From positions 1,426,001-1,490,000 of the forward strand of contig NW_017264198.1 of assembly GCF_001619985.1 (NCBI RefSeq): 64,000 nt of DNA. Direction: 5' to 3'. Shown here one piece after another: positions 36,123-47,828 of this stretch; position 1 is the first letter of the stretch, and each line of letters begins with the position of its first letter. A model generated the notes under the pieces. It searched no databases and was not told the origin of the DNA. It saw only the letters and a program-made list of their open reading frames with translations. This DNA is from Xylona heveae TC161 (taxonomy: Eukaryota > Ascomycota > Xylonomycetes > Xylonales > Xylonaceae). The position numbers and the translations under genes were made by a program.

Positions 36123-37192
36123 ATGCGTCGTCTTTTTTTGTTTCTGTCTCTCTCATAAAGGTTGTCAATGTAGCCAAGTGGCTGTGACGTGTCACATACC
36201 AATTATCTGGTTCTCACGAGCAGCTGTTGGTTTACTTGCAACCGCTGGCGCGGGGTTTGAAAGGGCTACGGTAACGGACAGGGCTTAGGGACATACCTGT
36301 CTTTGGCCATTTACGGCTTTTGACTCTTCTGGCGAGTTTTATTTTTAATCAGACCGGTTGTTCATACAAACGTAATAGCACTTTGTTTTTACACAATACC
36401 AAAATACATTGATAATACCACTACTTTAAGTCTTTGTTTTCCTGTGGCCTCATGCTCATATTTTAAAATGTCTTGTCGATTTCTGACATGGAAGTCGCTG
36501 TTCTACATTATGCCCCTGCTGTCATGTTATACAGTGATGAGCCGTCCTGGACTTTGACCATTTTGCTCGTGCCATGTCAGTATCTTTGGGTATGGTCGAG
36601 CATTTCAAATAAAGTGCTTTGTATTCGTAGCTCTTCACCGTAATATTTGTGAATTGTAAACAACTAACAACCGCTTTCAAATGTCTGGCTTGGTCGACCG
36701 AGCGTAGCCTCGCACGACAGGCTGTCAAATTGTTAACCGTGGAAAAGACCATAATTTAGGGCTGATATCAAATTGGAGGTGATGCGGGGGCTGACACGAC
36801 AGTATCTTACTGATATGACTTGACGTGTGGTTGTTGGACTTGGTCCATTCAGAAGGCACCTGGCGTGGTGGTTTCACTGCGTGGTCCACCGGCAGAATTG
36901 CACGAGACACGTCTGCCTTGACTTTGCCTGAACCAACCATAGCGCGCGTTAATATGCAGGCAATCACCTATTGTACACCGCTATCAGTTCACCCCGCCAT
37001 TTTTTTTGGTATATCTGACTGCGGAATCTCTTGCGCAGCCTCGGCTTATTTTATTTACTTCAACTGGGGGTGCGCAACATCGTCGGATGAATCGAAGACA
37101 ATCTGACGACTGTTACTTTCTTCATCCTTAGCTAAAACTCTCCGCTTGCGGTATACCGAGCTGGTCGTAACTCACACTAGCACAGCTTGTCC
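36123..37192. other. Intergenic, UGP1 3' flank and DUF7514 gene promoter
   Basis: No gene is supported. Short frames on both strands have no domain resemblance. Confidence 0.6.
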
Positions 37193-38956
37193 ATGGCTCA
37201 AACTCAAGCGACCGAGCCAGATCCCGCAGCGGCCGCCGAGGCAGCTCATTACTGGGGCTTTCTGCTTAAGCCTGACAAGACGCCTAGCAAGCTCCTCGAC
37301 GCGTTGCTTCGAGGCGTCACAAACCATATCGTAAGTCATATTTGTATCAACTGGAATATTTACATGAATAAAAAAAAATAAAACTAACCTTTTACTTTGC
37401 AACGGCCTTAGTCCACCGAGATTGAGCCAAAGGAGAGCACACAACTCACACCGATAAAGCTCGCAGCATTCTATAGATCGGTGGGCGGCAATTACGACAG
37501 CTTATTTCTTGACACGCCGTACTGGCCTCTATCACACATCTATCAGTACTTGGGCTGCGCTCACTCATTATTACCAACACCGGGCGACGACTTTGCTCCT
37601 CCTTCTATCCCGGCATTAGAAACGAGAGGTTTTGTACGATGGCAGACCATCCAGATCCTCTTAGGCCCCGAAGAGCACGTGCCTTACCTCCAGGAAGCTC
37701 TTCAAAAGTTCAACATTGTCAACCCGGATGATGGCAGCCTCTTTCCCAAGATACTGCCGAAAGAGGCCTTTCCCTTGTATGCCGATGAGGAGATGCTACG
37801 ATGGCATGAAGGCGCTACTCAACGACTCAAGTCCGATGCTCTGATCGAACAAGCCCAAAACCATGCTCGAACGCCAGATGCAAATGGGCCACGACCTGGA
37901 TCTCGTGACTCAGCGCGAACAGACGTAGCAGACGACTACTTCTCCAGCCCTCATTCTCACCATGAACCAGCTCGACCCCGAAGCTCACGGACGGCATCAT
38001 CACGGAGCCACTCTTCCCGTCGCCGAGCAGCCGACGAGCGTGGTCCCACCGAGCCGGCTACTTACGTTTACTCTACCAGACCACGAGCAGGTCCGGGAGG
38101 AAGCTTTTCTTCAGACCGTCATGTCCCTGATACCCATGAACCCTACCACGGCGGGGGGAATGGATATGACGCCTCCCCTTCTTCCTCTTCTGCTGCTGCT
38201 GCCGCCGCCGCCGCCGCCACCGCCGAACTTCACACAAATTATTCCCGCCGCCATCGACCCAGTTCTCGCTCCCACTCCCACTCCCACTCCCGCCGACACA
38301 GCGGAAGTCGTACGCGACGGCATCGCAAACCAAGCATCAGCCCATCTATCTCCAGCGACTCCCTAGACGACCTTGACTCTGACGGCGAGCGAATCCCCGT
38401 CCGCCCTCGGCAAAACAACATGCAGCCTCCTCCCCCACTTCGCCACCATCGCAGCCACGAGCTCGACAGGGACGAACTACGCGGCGGGCCCTTCGTAGGC
38501 GTCACCCCCCACCCACGGCGCTTTTCCGAACAGCCCCCCTTTCAGCATTACCAAGCATACGCCGCGCATCACGCGCCGCAAGCGCCGTCCCCACCGCCTC
38601 CTGGACCAGCCGTCTTCGTGCGTGCCCCAACAATGCAAGCATCCCAAGCCTATTACATGCCACGTCGCGCCTCTGGATCCTCGGGAACTTCCCCAGCGGG
38701 ACCATCCGGTTTTGCTAAACCAGAATATGCTAGAGTCCCTGGGTCTATTCGCTGGAGAAACGTAGATGGCCTGTTTGACCTCCCCCCGAGCCCGGCCGGT
38801 GCTGTTCCTCCTCCTGGTTCTCATCCTTCTTATCCTGGTTTTCGGCGCGTCCCCAGTCGGTCAGTCGATGGAGATCGTCCACGTGTCAGACGATTCGTGA
38901 GCCCGATCGTGGGCGTGGACGGCCGAAGATACCCTGCTTATGAGTCTCTGCGTTGA
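37193..38956 (+). CDS. DUF7514 domain protein with long Arg/Ser/His-rich disordered tail
   Basis: Two exons, 37193-37330 and 37412-38956, 560 aa. Residues about 15-205 form a compact domain (YWGFLLKPDKTPSKLLDALL, YRSVGGNYDSLFLDTPYWPL, GFVRWQTIQILLGPEEHVPY) that matches my recollection of the fungal DUF7514 family; its biochemical function is not known to me. The remaining 350 residues are low complexity: HSHH and SRSHSSRR runs, an Ala10 run from CTG/CCG triplets near 38195-38222, and many Pro. No signal peptide or membrane helix. The ATG at 37193 (CC-ATG-G context) was used. The poly-Ala segment could vary in length between strains. Confidence 0.85.
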
Positions 38957-39561
38957 TGGTGTCTGTTTTTACCTTTCATTTCGTTTTCTCTTCTTTGCTT
39001 TTCTTTTCTTTTCTTTTCGTTTCGTTTCGTCTTTTCTTTATTTTTACCCTTGCTTTCATTTTCTTTTTTAGCCAGGCATACGTTATCTTGCATTACGACC
39101 TTGCATTACCTCTTTTGGGGTTTCTTTATTCGCATTCGGTATGAACAGCTAGCTATTGTTGAAGTATGACTCGACTGATGCATTCTGATCGGCCATGCAG
39201 TGGGAAGCAGGTCTCAGTCGGAATCATTGGAGGTGCATGATCAGTATTCAATATAACTTTCACCGCAACCGCATGACGAATATAAACGGATGATGATTGA
39301 ATCCATGACTGAATTGAGATACCATTCGCCAATCATGTTATGATGACAACGGACACTGCCTGTGTCGAGGAAAAGACAACACCACAAAACGCCACTCGCT
39401 GCCCGTCATCCTTTACCAGAAAAAGATCCCAATCACCCGCATTGATATATATACAGCCGACAATGGCAAAGGACATCCCATGAAAAGAAAAGGGGATTGG
39501 AAAATTAAATATAGGAAGCAAATCAAAGTCAAATCAAAACCATACTGCAAGACAAAGATGA
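38957..39561. other. Convergent intergenic region
   Basis: Holds two facing 3'UTRs. A pyrimidine run of TTTTC/TTTCG units lies at about 38980-39070. Nothing else was seen. Confidence 0.65.
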
Positions 39562-41050
39562 CTACAATTTACTCCGACATTCATCGCAGTACCACTTCCC
39601 TACAGGTTCCTTGGTCATGCCCACACAACTCCAATGGAACCATTCGTACGGACAGTCGTCATTATCGCAGGCGACCATGTTTCCGTAACTGACGCTGCGA
39701 CACGTGCAATACTTGCGATCGTCACCGGCATCTTCTTCCTCGCCGACATCTTCCATTTCTTCGTCGCCGGAGCCAGCCACGCCCGGAGGCGGGGAGAGGT
39801 TTTCGTCGTCCGAGATGCCGCTGGCTTCGCTCAGCACGCTTTCTTCGTCTCCCGTAGACGACGGCGAGGCTTTGATTCCGTTGGCGCCAAGCAGTTTCCT
39901 GGCAGATGAAGGCTTCTTGAGCAGACCGGTCTTCGTAGATGTCTTTTTGCGCACTTGTTGATGGGGCGCTACTTTCTTGCTGGACTTCTTGATGGTGGTG
40001 CGGGGCCCGGCACTTCCGGCGCGCGTACTGCCCGGTGTGCCGGCTTTGGGTGTGCCAGGCCCGGCGGACGCGTGCCGCGCTAGGCCAGACGCTGATGTTG
40101 TCTGTGACAGGTTGCTGATCTGGGCGTTCAGGCGACGGCGTTTGGCGTCCGCGGCACCAGCAGAAGACTCGCGATGGCGCTGTGGTGGCTGAAGAAGCGT
40201 GGCTGCTGCCGAGGAAGGGGTCGCGGAGGGCGTAGAAGGGGCAACTAAGTCGGCTAGGTGAGATGAATTCTTCAAAGACAAAGAAGAAATGGAAGAAGAT
40301 GAGGGGCATTGTGATGGTTGGGTAGTGCCGTGGGGAGTCACCCCCGCGGCGTCAAGATGAGGAAGAAGATGATGATGATGCTGACCTGTTGGACCCTGTT
40401 GGGCAAGCCTTGCCATCCCAGAATTTGCTACAGTTGTCGCCGAGGACGTCCCTGCGTTAATTGATAGTGGGTGGAGAGGGGTGCTGACGCCCGTGCTAGG
40501 CCCGGACGCCGGAGGAACGCGGTTCCCCGGACTAGGTTGAAGCAAAGAGGGCATCGTAGGGTCAGGCGGCATGGCGCCCTCATTTTGCAAGTCGCGAATC
40601 TTGAGGTCGAGTCGTTTGATATGCCGATCCAGCTTGTGGACAGAGTCAGCTGATGTGACTTTACATGCGGGGACCACGGGGTTTACGTACCAGTACAGCA
40701 GCCTTCTCGCTCAATCCAACCTTTTCTTCTTGCAAGATCTGTGCTCGGTCGAAATTCTGAGCAATAGTCTTACTGTATGAGTCCTCCTTGGGGTTAATCT
40801 GGAGACTGCCGTTGAGCTTGATGAATTTTTGGATGCTATTGTCTCGAGCCGTGATGACTGCGCGGCATTCTTGTATGACCTTGTCTTTTGCTGCAATCTC
40901 TTCCAAAAGATGCGCTACCTCAGCAGGCAGATTGGCAACTGTTTTCTCCCTGTCAGCGTTTCATGGTCTTTTGATAAAATATATCACGTGACACTTACCA
41001 TCGTGAATGAATTGTTCCAGCACCGCGCCGGCATCTTCGGGATGCGCCAT
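39562..41050 (-). CDS. YNG2: ING-family PHD-finger protein Yng2, NuA4 acetyltransferase subunit
   Basis: Three exons on the minus strand: 41050-40999, 40938-40691 and 40632-39562, 456 aa. The N-terminal ING helix bundle ([20 protein letters not shown], then [10 protein letters not shown] and [20 protein letters not shown]) matches Yng2 rather than Pho23. A long Ser/Pro/basic linker follows. The C-terminal PHD finger ([20 protein letters not shown], then [10 protein letters not shown] and WYCDEC) has the full Cys4-His-Cys3 set and should read H3K4me3. In yeast, Yng2 anchors the Piccolo/NuA4 histone H4 acetyltransferase. For intron 2 the acceptor at 40633 (splice VL-LDRH) was chosen; a nearer in-phase alternative would not give the family sequence. 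It is divergent from the deacetylase gene Hos2. Confidence 0.93.
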
Positions 41051-41683
41051 GGCGAGAGAAATCTTCGATATTAGAATAATATGGTGTAATCAGATGTACA
41101 CCACGGATATATAATAGAAGATGAAAGCGTTCAGCTGGATGGAAGGTCAAGGAAATGAAGTGGCGAGATAGAAGTGATCAAAGTTGAGATGGCGCTCAAC
41201 ATGCAGAAATTACAACGCAACCTCGGCCCCTCAGGTCCAGAGAACAGATGGACGGAAAGTAGAGAATGGTATCTTGAGAGGAGAGAGCAAAAAATTGATG
41301 AAAAGACGAATATTAGATGGATTTCAGCGGCCAAGAGCGCTCTGCGATGGAGTAGTAGACGTTCTGAATCTGATAGGGCTGATAGGCTAGCCGGTTTGGG
41401 AAATGGGAATTACTCGCTGGTCGTCATTTCCTCCTTCAATAAGTGAATAGAATTGGAATGAAAACAAATTACAAATTCAAAACTGTTCGTAAACAACAAG
41501 TAAATATGCGCAATGGCATCAACACTGTTCAAAGATATTTATTTGCACCTATTCTCCTCCATCCCAGTATTCAAAATATCGCGTGTTGGCGTTCAACCGT
41601 GATACAACCAGCAGGTCGGAAGATAGTTCCACCGGTCCGACCGCCCCCCCGGTTAGTGGTTGGCCACTCTTAACTCCTCCGCG
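41051..41683. promoter_or_regulatory. Shared divergent promoter of Yng2 and Hos2
   Basis: 633 bases separate the two ATGs, and no other gene fits between them, so regulatory elements for both must lie here. A perfect 10-bp palindrome AGAGCGCTCT occurs at 41334-41343. The half near Hos2 carries a C-rich block just before the leader (41640-41651). Confidence 0.75.
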
Positions 41684-43270
41684 ATGCCGCCGCAATGGGA
41701 ACGAACCTACAACAGAAGCTACTCACTGCGCAAACGCCACACGATGGCGAGATCCGCCGTCGTTCAGGAGTACCAAGCTCCTGGGCGGATAGAAGAGAAT
41801 ACTCTGACCTTGGACGACAAGATTCAGCGCGAAATCGAAAAGAATGGAATCGTGCGGCCGAAAGGCTACACTGTTTCGTTCCATGCGAATTCCTCGGTCG
41901 AGAAGTTTCACTTTGGCCAATCCCACCCCATGAAGCCATGGCGATTGACTCTTACGAAACAACTGGTCATGGCATATGGCATGCATACCGCTATGGATCT
42001 CTACCTCACGCGCGCAGCGACCAGGGAAGAAATGGCCGAGTTTCATACGGAAGACTATCTCGACTTTCTCAAACGGTGCGTATAACATATCTTTCGCTCC
42101 TCATCTTCCAATTTCACTCCCCTCCCCCCCCCTCCCTCTTCTTTTGCTTCTGTACGAATGCAACTGTACTGACCGGCTATCGACCACAGAGTCACACCGA
42201 ACAACATGCTACTCGAGCCTAGACTCGCTCAATACAATATCGGAGACGACTGTCCCATTTTCGACGGGCTATACGACTACGCTTCTCTCTACACCGGCGC
42301 ATCTCTCGATGCCGCGCGAAAGCTGTGCAACGAACAGTCCCAGGTCGCCATCAACTGGTCTGGCGGACTCCACCACGCCAAGAAAACAGAAGCCTCGGGC
42401 TTCTGCTACACCAACGACATTGTCCTTGCTATCCTGCAGCTGCTCCGATACCATCCGCGCGTCTTGTACATTGACATTGACGTGCACCACGGCGACGGCG
42501 TCGAGCAAGCATTCTGGTCCACCGATCGAGTCATGACCCTGTCGTTCCACAAATACGACAAGGACAACTTCTTCCCCGGCACCGGCCCCCTCTCCTCCAC
42601 TGGGCCCGAGAACCCGCTCAACCCCGGCGCGCACCACGCCCTGAACGTGCCCCTGCACGACGGCATCGAGGACGAAGACTACGTCTGGCTGTTCAAGCAG
42701 ATCGTCGAGCCCTGCGTCGGCGCCTACCAGCCCAGCGTTATCGTGCTGCAATGCGGCGCCGACTCCCTCGGCTGCGACCGCCTCGGATGCTTCAACCTCA
42801 ACATCCGCGCGCACGGCCGCTGCGTCGATTTCGTCAAGCGGCTCAACTTACCCATCCTCGTCTTTGGCGGCGGCGGATATACCCCGCGCAACGTGGCCCG
42901 TCTGTGGGCCTACGAGACGAGCATCTGCATCGGCTGCTCCGAGCAGCTCGACGAGAAACTCCCCGCCCATACTCCCGCCCTCGCCCACTTCGCTCCAGAT
43001 AACACATTGTTTCCTCCGCTGTCTGAACATGGACGTTTCGAGAATAAAAATTCCCGCCAGTACCTCTGGAGCTTGGTCGAGGGCATCCATAAACAGCTCG
43101 CGTACTTGGAGAGCGCCCCCAGCGTCATGATGCAGCATATCCCCCCCGACTTGGGCGGAATCCGCGAAGACGTCGATCGCGAGATCAAAGAAGAGCGAGA
43201 AGATGGTGACGATCGTTATCGAAAGCAAAACGAAACTGGTGCAGGCACCTTGGGTGAATTGGTTGATTAG
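41684..43270 (+). CDS. HOS2: Class I histone deacetylase, Hos2 type (Set3 complex; Aspergillus HosA-like)
   Basis: Two exons, 41684-42075 and 42190-43270, 490 aa. Zinc-dependent deacetylase motifs are complete: HPMKPWRL near the N-terminus, [45 protein letters not shown] and [19 protein letters not shown]. The [19 protein letters not shown] lead-in is typical of the Hos2/HosA branch rather than Rpd3. Yeast Hos2 acts in the Set3 complex, deacetylating H3/H4 in transcribed genes. The N-terminus has about 60 residues before the catalytic domain, and the C-terminus ends in a Glu/Asp/Arg-rich tail. The 114-nt intron contains a C/T tract before CACAG. Confidence 0.94.
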
Positions 43271-44006
43271 TGCTTCCCTGCTTCCCTGCTTCCCCCGGCT
43301 CGTGCAACTCGGGGCTTTATTGCTTCAGCCAAAAAAAAATTGGCCTTTTAGTATCGTGGTGGAGTCCCTCTTCTCCGTGCTTACCTTTTTTTTTTTATTT
43401 CTACCTTCTTTTTGGGAAGCGAATCTTGGATTCATCGGCGGCGTTGTTTTGCATCAGACACTTGCGTCATTTTTGGATATCGCTTTTACAATCAAGAGAC
43501 TATAAGGTGTCATGGCGTCCCAGGTTAGAGTTGTGGCGTTAAGAAATTTTTAATGTTACGAACTGGTTAGAAAGGTTTTTTTTTTGTTTGTATAAAAAAG
43601 TTCTTGGAAGAAATTTAATGCAAATATATAAACCTGGTATTTCTAGATACAATGTAGAGAGAGAAAAATTTGGAAAGAGCCAACAGAGGTATTTCTTGCA
43701 AATGCACAACGCAAATGGAGGGAGAAATAGATTCAAGTTATCTGCTTTGAATTGCCCAGAGTACTGGCGAAACACCCACCCCGGAGCAAAATCTGAACCT
43801 CTCTCAGGGAAGGGGTCAAACCACCGTGCAGCGTCATCTATATTGAGCACTGTTCCAAAACCATGTAAATGTCGAGACGCGACCGAGGCGTGACAGAAGG
43901 TGGCATATTCCGCCTAGATAGATAGACCCGAAATATAGGCTGTTGAAAATAATTTTCTCTGTGAATAGTTTTTTTGTCAACTCGTTGAGTATATCTGGGC
44001 AGCTCT
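43271..44006. other. Convergent intergenic region (Hos2 / OSBP)
   Basis: Two facing 3'UTRs with A- and T-homopolymers (43330-43339, 43387-43396, 43577-43585). No gene seen. Confidence 0.65.
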
Positions 44007-45911
44007 TCATCCGTGTGTGGAGCCGTCTTCGGCATCGACAAACTCATCAATCTCAGCAGTTTCTGTATCTTTCCTCTTGATAGGGCCAATGACGTCCTCT
44101 GGTGGAGCTTCGCCGGGAGCGGCGAGATGATGCGGGGGAATGGCAAATTTTTGGGACTGCTTCTGTCCAGGGAGGATTGGCGTTATGGCCAGAATCTGCT
44201 GCGCCTGTTCCTCTGGCGTCGCACCGTCACTATCAAAATCGTTAGCTATTGCCATTGTAGGCCGTAACTGGGGTAACCTGTTTTCTTTCACATACATTCT
44301 TGCGTTTAAGATCCAATCCAAGTCCTCTTCGCCCTCTTCAGGGCCCCCGTGGCCCCCGTGAACTCTCCTGAAGAGGCGAGGGTGCCACTCGACACCGTCG
44401 TCTGCCCTATGAGCAGCTTCCATGCGCTGCATATCCTCGATCCTGCTCTTTTCGTCTGTTGCAACATCTTGGTTGCGTTCCTTTAGCGCCGTCACGACCT
44501 TGTACCAGAGCTTCTGAGATTCGCGCTCTTCCTGCTCTTGCAGAGGGCGAGCCAGAGGGGGCGTATGCTTTGCATTGGTTGCATCAAATAGCACTTCTTT
44601 GTGACCAGTCTATTGTGGAAAAAAAAAAAAAATTAGTCAAGTTCTGACGCAAAGCGATCGTAAGACGAATGAGTGTTTTCTTAGAAACTTACCAAGGTGT
44701 CCTTGATATACATCGCCTCGTTCCACAGACCGGAAATTTCGTACAGGACCTTGCCAGTACTCTCCTGCTTGATGACACCGCCGATGGCGTTGTAGGTGCC
44801 ACTAAAGTAACCCTTTGTCTTGAATTCAATGTCGGCTACCAGACCAGTCTCCGGGCAGCGAACGAAGCTGTGGTCGCCCAACTCATACTTCATCTTTCCA
44901 AAGAGAATGCCGCGAGCGTACATGTTTGGTTGTGTCAGGAAGCTAAAGCCCTTCTCATCAGCACCGTGGTTTTTTTGGCTTAATAAACTTGTTGAGATGC
45001 GGGTCCACCTACTATTTTTCGTTTCTGTTCAAAAACCGCAAGATTGCAATGCCTTCCATCAAGCTTGCCGCAGAGTTGCCGAGGAATTTACTCCTTGGCT
45101 TCAAAGTCCCGTCTATTCTAATGTTATGCTCCGGTGCCATGTAAAAGTAACTGGATTTGGGAGGATGATGCGATGTCTGTTCCGAAATGTAATATCCCCG
45201 GGTATTGTCGGGATAGTCCCAATAGCAGGTAAAGGTCTCTCCGAGAATGGGGTTGAGAGGCTTCTTCACTCCACTTTGAAAGCGTGTTAGAGGAGGCACC
45301 TTGAAGAACATGGGCGTGGAGAACTTACGGAGGCTTAATGTGCCAACCGCTCAGATAGAACTTGACCACAGCCACGAATCGCTGGGTCGGATCTTCGATG
45401 GTAGGCATAGGAAGGAGGGTTTCGGGATGCGCCATGAAGCTTTACCCAGGACAGCCACTGTCAGTAATTCCAACTCCCCAAGTCCAAGCTGGTCAACTCA
45501 CTTGGTTATTCTCTCCAACATTGATCTTGGCTCCAGGATGAAGGTCGGTAGCACGACGCGACTCAAGTCCGCGCCGGGACGTAACTGCGAGATTATGTGG
45601 GAGAGAACTATTTAGTCGCAAAATTCGGGGCCTCGTCAGAATCACAGTTCTCCATACAAAAGCAGTCAGCTCAGCTTACCATTTCCCTGATCCGGTTCTA
45701 CGATGGTTTCATCTTCGCCGCTTGCAGAGTCGGGCCGGTTTTCCTCAGTGGAGGAGCGACTGCCTTTAGAAGTTCAAAAGAGCTTGTCAGTGACCCATTT
45801 CATGTTCTCGATACCTCCTTCTGAATTATAAAAAAGTAACCAAAGTCGGAGGTAATCAGTCTTCGACATACCGGCAACTGACGATCTTCTGTGGCTGTGA
45901 CCAAGCACCAT
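44007..45911 (-). CDS. Oxysterol-binding protein-related (Osh4/Kes1-like) lipid transfer protein
   Basis: Seven exons on the minus strand: 45911-45872, 45763-45680, 45607-45502, 45439-45329, 45273-45013, 44942-44693 and 44609-44007, 484 aa. The ORD signature [13 protein letters not shown] is present, with [28 protein letters not shown]-like text ([11 protein letters not shown]) and [20 protein letters not shown] across the exon 5/6 join. It lacks PH and ankyrin domains, like Osh4-Osh7, so it is probably a soluble exchanger of sterol and PI4P at Golgi/ER membranes. The ORD is preceded by about 40 acidic residues ([13 protein letters not shown]). The first exon (13 codons plus one base) is the least certain part: it rests on an ATG and a GTATGT donor with no conserved residues. 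Seven exons makes it the joint most intron-rich gene here. Confidence 0.9.
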
Positions 45912-46941
45912 CTTCGCCGATTCTGGGGTGCTTCACAAAAGTCCAAAATGACGAGAAGGAAAGGCAAGGAACAGCTTCTTTGAAAGGCTGCCTAATAAGC
46001 TTTCTACCGCAGAGCGAGAGAGAAAGTGCCTAGAAAATGCCCAGGCTTACGCGGAACGTGTCGGTGACAGGGCGAACTCGCAGAGGGTCAGGCAGCGAGT
46101 AACAGTACTGTAGTGACGGATGACGGAATAAAAAAACCGAGCACAGCCTTAGGCAGTACAGGGATGTTGACAAGAGGATTCGTATATCGAGCTTTCCCAA
46201 TCGCTGCCAGAGATGCGTTGGCGATGGCGGTGAGTCGGCAGCGGGGTCTTTTGCCGGTGACGATTAAGGTATTATTCAGATATGTTAATTGTGCTCAAAC
46301 ACAATTTCGGGCACAACCAACTACCTTGTAGGCGCCAAAAGCCGTGGGGTGGGAGTATTTTGACACAGCAGTCAGCCAAAGGTACAATACAAAGCCAGAT
46401 GGTAGTTTTAGTGTTAGAGCTGGCAGTCACTTACAGAATCCTTTGCGGCCACGAGGGGTCAATTAAGCGACCGAGGGGCCTCCCCTCCCCTTCCCCTCGC
46501 TCCTTCGGCTTCGGAGCGTGTGGGTCGGAAGTTCAAGGGTGGAACAATCCGACCTCACAATAATGATGGAGACCCTGATATCATCACCTATCGTCATTCC
46601 ACACCTCCCCACGGCAGATGGACATCCGTCTCCCTCTTAGGTATTTTGTTTTTGTGATCTTGCTACGAGTAGTATAGTATCACCATCGGATAGACTTTGT
46701 CACTGAACAATTGTGACTTACCGTAGTAGATTAAATACTGCACAATCATACAATAAAAGTCAATCAATATTTATTCAATTCTATAATTAAGCTCAAGAGT
46801 ATGATATCAGTGCTGCTGAAAAGAAATATACATGGTCTTATATCCCACGCCCTACCGTCATCTTTCTATTCGTATCACAAATGACTCCTTACACCTGATC
46901 ATGTGACTCCTTTGCATAAGCAATGCCACTCTATGGACATC
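45912..46941. other. Intergenic, OSBP promoter and DUF3605 3' flank
   Basis: No gene is supported. A CT-rich block (CCCCTCCCCTTCCCCTCGCTCC) sits near 46480-46502. The rest is AT-rich. Confidence 0.55.
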
Positions 46942-47828
46942 TTATCCGTCGCCCGGAACTACAGCTGATCCGACTTTTTCGCTCAGCGGCACATCGCCAT
47001 TAGTAATTCGTCGGAGAAAGACAGGGTCTGCGTCGAAAAGCATCACATGGAAATGCTCAATGGCATGAACAGACTTGAGTGATCTCCAATTCTTAAACCA
47101 AATGACCTTTTCATGTTCACGCAAAAGTCAGTAATGAAAATAACCACACAGGGGCGAAGAGAGGGCGCATTTTACATTTCTTGGATCAACCTGTGAGCAA
47201 AATGTCTTTTGCACATAATCTTCAATCTCTTGACGCGCCTCAGAGGTGAGATCTCCGGTTGTAGGGTCTTCGTTTAATTCAAATTTTGTCCATACCACGA
47301 GGTGGACGATTCTCTTGTCAATTCCATAAGGCCAGTCATTATAGAGAATCTTGATGTCGTCTAACACGATAAGGTCAATGTGTCAGTCTGATGTATACCG
47401 TAAATTTCAACTAGGTTTTCGGATAGTACCTGGATTGGTAAAGGGCGGACCTTTGGGTATCAGGTCAGCCCATTGCAGTCTCTCTTTGAGCACAAAATTC
47501 ACCACGGCGCCATATTCTTTCTTTAACTTGGCGCTGTAGGCCAAGTATTTTCTGAGATCAGAGGGCGCTCGCTGGAAAAGTCCAATCTGATTGCTTTCTG
47601 AAACAATGATTCAGTCGGTTGTAAATCTTAAAATTTGAAACTCTTATTTCCAGACATACTGACGATATCTTGGACCTCAGCCCAAGTCAGCCGGTGGTAT
47701 TCCTGGTCAGGTGTGCTCAAAATACGCTGATCTTTTGGGTTCGCGTTAATCAAAAAGTCAGGACAAGTAGCCGGCCATTGATCACGCGGGACATTGACAA
47801 GCCAAAAGGGAAGATCTTCCACAGTCAT
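46942..47828 (-). CDS. DUF3605 family protein
   Basis: Four exons on the minus strand: 47828-47660, 47597-47430, 47360-47176 and 47106-46942, 228 aa. The chain reads like the DUF3605 family I know from fungi: [77 protein letters not shown] and [20 protein letters not shown]. It is small, cytosolic-looking and rich in Trp, with no signal peptide. No function is known to me for this family. The last intron (47107-47175) is set by joining RN to VIWFKNW. The start is the ATG at 47828; an upstream in-frame TTG was discarded. Confidence 0.9.
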
